A stretch of DNA of 7,443 nucleotides from NCBI GenBank assembly GCA_031287975.1, contig JAITSF010000054.1, positions 1 to 7,443 of the forward strand. Direction: 5' to 3'. The notes below the pieces were generated by a model. It searched no databases. It was not told the origin of the DNA and saw only the letters and a list, made by a program, of their open reading frames with translations. Made by a program: the position numbers and the translations under genes. The stretch comes from Candidatus Nomurabacteria bacterium. Its GTDB lineage: Bacteria > Patescibacteriota > Saccharimonadia > Saccharimonadales > Saccharimonadaceae. Below, in pieces: positions 6,232 to 7,443 of this stretch (the stretch's first letter is position 1; each line of letters opens with the position of its first letter).

Positions 6232-6941
6232 ACGAAATCGACTTAGCGCTACAAAAACTCGCGTGCGGCGATGCGGCTTATATTGAATTTCATCAGCGGA
6301 TTACCAACACCCAGCAAAAACTTTTGGGCGTGCGTCTGCCGGATTTGCGTCGACTGGCGCGGGATTTGCTGGGCGACGATGACTACAAACTCATCAAAAA
6401 CCTAGTGAAGTTTTCTGAGGTCAAAATTTACGAGCGAGTTCTGCTAACAGGGCTGATGATAAATTATGCGCGGTTGGACGAGGCTACTAAAATTCATCTA
6501 ACGCGTGAGTATTTGCGACTGGTTGATAGTTGGGGACAGATTGATTCGACGATAGCACGCCAGCCTAGTAGCGAAGCTTGGTGGGATTTCGCTCTGGAAT
6601 GCCTGCAGTCGCCGAGAGAACTAACTGTCCGTTACGGCGTGGTCTGGCTGATGAAAAACGTTAATGACATTGAAAAACTTTATAAAGTTTTTCGAGCCTT
6701 AACTGAGGTAAAGCACACCGGCTACTATGTAAAAATGGCTATTGCCTGGCTCTACGCCGAAGTCGCCGTCAAACACTACCAGCCAACCCTTGCCGCGCTG
6801 CCAAATCTCGACACTTGGACGCGCCGCAAAGCCCTCACCAAAATGCTAGAATCGCGCCGCTTTACGTCACAGCAAAAAACCGAAATTCGCGCCTTGCGAG
6901 ATGTCTCTTTTGCACCCATTGTGCTACAATCTATAATATGA
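6228..6941 (+). CDS. AlkD-like HEAT-repeat DNA alkylation repair protein
   Basis: 237 residues, an all-helical protein of the AlkC/AlkD DNA glycosylase family, which removes positively charged alkylated bases such as N3-methyladenine and N7-methylguanine. Family marks are LLGVRLPDLRRLARDL at 32-47, LVDSWGQIDS at 98-107 with W102 and D106 matching the Bacillus AlkD Trp/Asp pair, R135 in LTVRYGVVW, and GYYVKMAIAWLYAEVA at 165-180 with W174. These equate to AlkD W109, D113, R148 and W187 from memory and motif spacing, not from a computed alignment. The ATG overlaps the tyrS stop (ATGA) and there is no Shine-Dalgarno site, so translation is probably coupled to tyrS. Its last codons carry the putative promoter of the next gene, and its TGA overlaps that gene's ATG. 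Family is sure; glycosylase activity is inferred. Confidence 0.88.
   Translation: MNEIDLALQKLACGDAAYIEFHQRITNTQQKLLGVRLPDLRRLARDLLGDDDYKLIKNLVKFSEVKIYERVLLTGLMINYARLDEATKIHLTREYLRLVDSWGQIDSTIARQPSSEAWWDFALECLQSPRELTVRYGVVWLMKNVNDIEKLYKVFRALTEVKHTGYYVKMAIAWLYAEVAVKHYQPTLAALPNLDTWTRRKALTKMLESRRFTSQQKTEIRALRDVSFAPIVLQSII
6922..6930 (+). promoter_or_regulatory. Putative extended -10 promoter of the MBL gene (leaderless)
   Basis: TGCTACAAT, inside the last codons of the alkD-like gene, ends 7 bases before the ATG at 6938. This is the same spacing as at tyrS. It predicts an internal leaderless transcript in addition to read-through from tyrS. No good -35 is visible. Confidence 0.45.
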
Positions 6942-7443
6942 AATTGCAATTTACCGGCACGGGTACATTTGGCACGAAAAATCGCGCTCTGACGAGTTTT
7001 CTAATCAACGATGAAATGCTGCTGGACGCTGGCAACGGCACGGTGCGCGGACTGCAAAATTCCGGCGCGGAGCTGGCGAAAATCAAGTATCTAGTTATCA
7101 CACATTTTCATCTCGACCATTGGCCGGACGCGCTGCTGCTGATAATGAAGCGCTATGTCGGCAGAATCGGCGGGTCGCTAACTATTGTTAGTCCGGTCGG
7201 CTTTGAAAAAATTATAACTGACACGCTGACAACCTATATGAGCGATGTGGGGTCGGCCGAAGAACTCTTGGGCGACACCAAGTTCATTGAGCTGACCGAC
7301 GACGAGATAGTGATTGATAGCTATAAAATCGTAGCGCGAACGGTTTTGCACGGCGACTGCACGCCAGTTAGCGGCTATGAGATTGCGGTTGGTGATGCGC
7401 GGCTGGGCTTTAGTGGCGACTCGACAAAGTGTTCGGGCTTGGA
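6938..7443 (+). CDS. Metallo-beta-lactamase-fold hydrolase (RNase Z-like), 3'-partial
   Basis: This gene runs off the right edge; 168 residues are visible. It starts MKLQFTGTGTFGTKNR, a typical start for the RNase Z-like branch of the metallo-beta-lactamase superfamily, followed by SFLINDEMLLDAGNGT. The metal-binding motif is THFHLDHW at 55-62 (H56, H58, D60, H61). A likely third ligand, H138, lies in VLHGD, and GFSGDS at 158-162 supplies the usual bridging aspartate D161. The family includes tRNA 3'-processing nucleases, phosphodiesterases and other hydrolases. The visible part lacks enough to choose, so no substrate is assigned. The ATG overlaps the alkD-like stop by 4 bases (ATGA), consistent with the operon, and an extended -10 at 6922-6930 could give it an extra leaderless transcript. 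Confidence 0.85.
   Translation, partial: MKLQFTGTGTFGTKNRALTSFLINDEMLLDAGNGTVRGLQNSGAELAKIKYLVITHFHLDHWPDALLLIMKRYVGRIGGSLTIVSPVGFEKIITDTLTTYMSDVGSAEELLGDTKFIELTDDEIVIDSYKIVARTVLHGDCTPVSGYEIAVGDARLGFSGDSTKCSGL

Noticed and set aside
6932..6937. TATAAT directly before the MBL ATG as its -10 box
   Set aside because: Transcription would start after the ATG; the upstream TGCTACAAT has the right spacing.

Overview
The window reads like a compact chromosome segment of a Patescibacteria/CPR bacterium, with Saccharibacteria the best guess. This is inferred from small intergenic gaps (63 to 92 bases), a YacL-type protein with a reduced membrane anchor, a monoderm-style class A penicillin-binding protein, few Shine-Dalgarno sites and apparently leaderless starts. 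The lineage is not proven. TGA ends tyrS and the alkD-like gene, so the TGA-to-glycine code of Gracilibacteria/Absconditabacteria does not apply.

Layout: radA (+, its 5' end beyond the window) is followed by a separately promoted membrane-anchored PIN/TRAM protein (+). Next comes a convergent, long class A penicillin-binding protein on the minus strand. A 63-base divergent promoter region then leads to a tight plus-strand set: tyrS, an AlkD-like HEAT-repeat DNA glycosylase, and a metallo-beta-lactamase-fold hydrolase that runs off the right edge. The last three genes are joined by two 4-base ATGA stop/start overlaps. No gene-free stretch exceeds 92 bases, and no tRNA, rRNA, insertion sequence or CRISPR array was seen.

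Most gene functions are housekeeping: recombinational repair (RadA), alkylation repair (AlkD-like), cell-wall synthesis (PBP) and translation (TyrRS). The most unusual item lies inside radA. Bases 265-399 hold a dense cluster of perfect palindromes, tandem repeats and a 9-base microsatellite, translated in frame as about 45 extra residues in a loop of the ATPase domain. The palindrome has no stop codon in any of six frames and is read in two different frames within this one gene. That resembles the in-frame palindromic elements of Rickettsia, but here it is in an apparently unrelated organism.

A second theme is promoter layout. tyrS and the MBL gene each have an extended -10 element ending exactly 7 bases before the ATG with no ribosome-binding site, which predicts leaderless mRNAs. 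The PBP and PIN/TRAM genes instead have leaders with Shine-Dalgarno sequences. TyrRS also carries an unusual TIGN in place of its HIGH signature.
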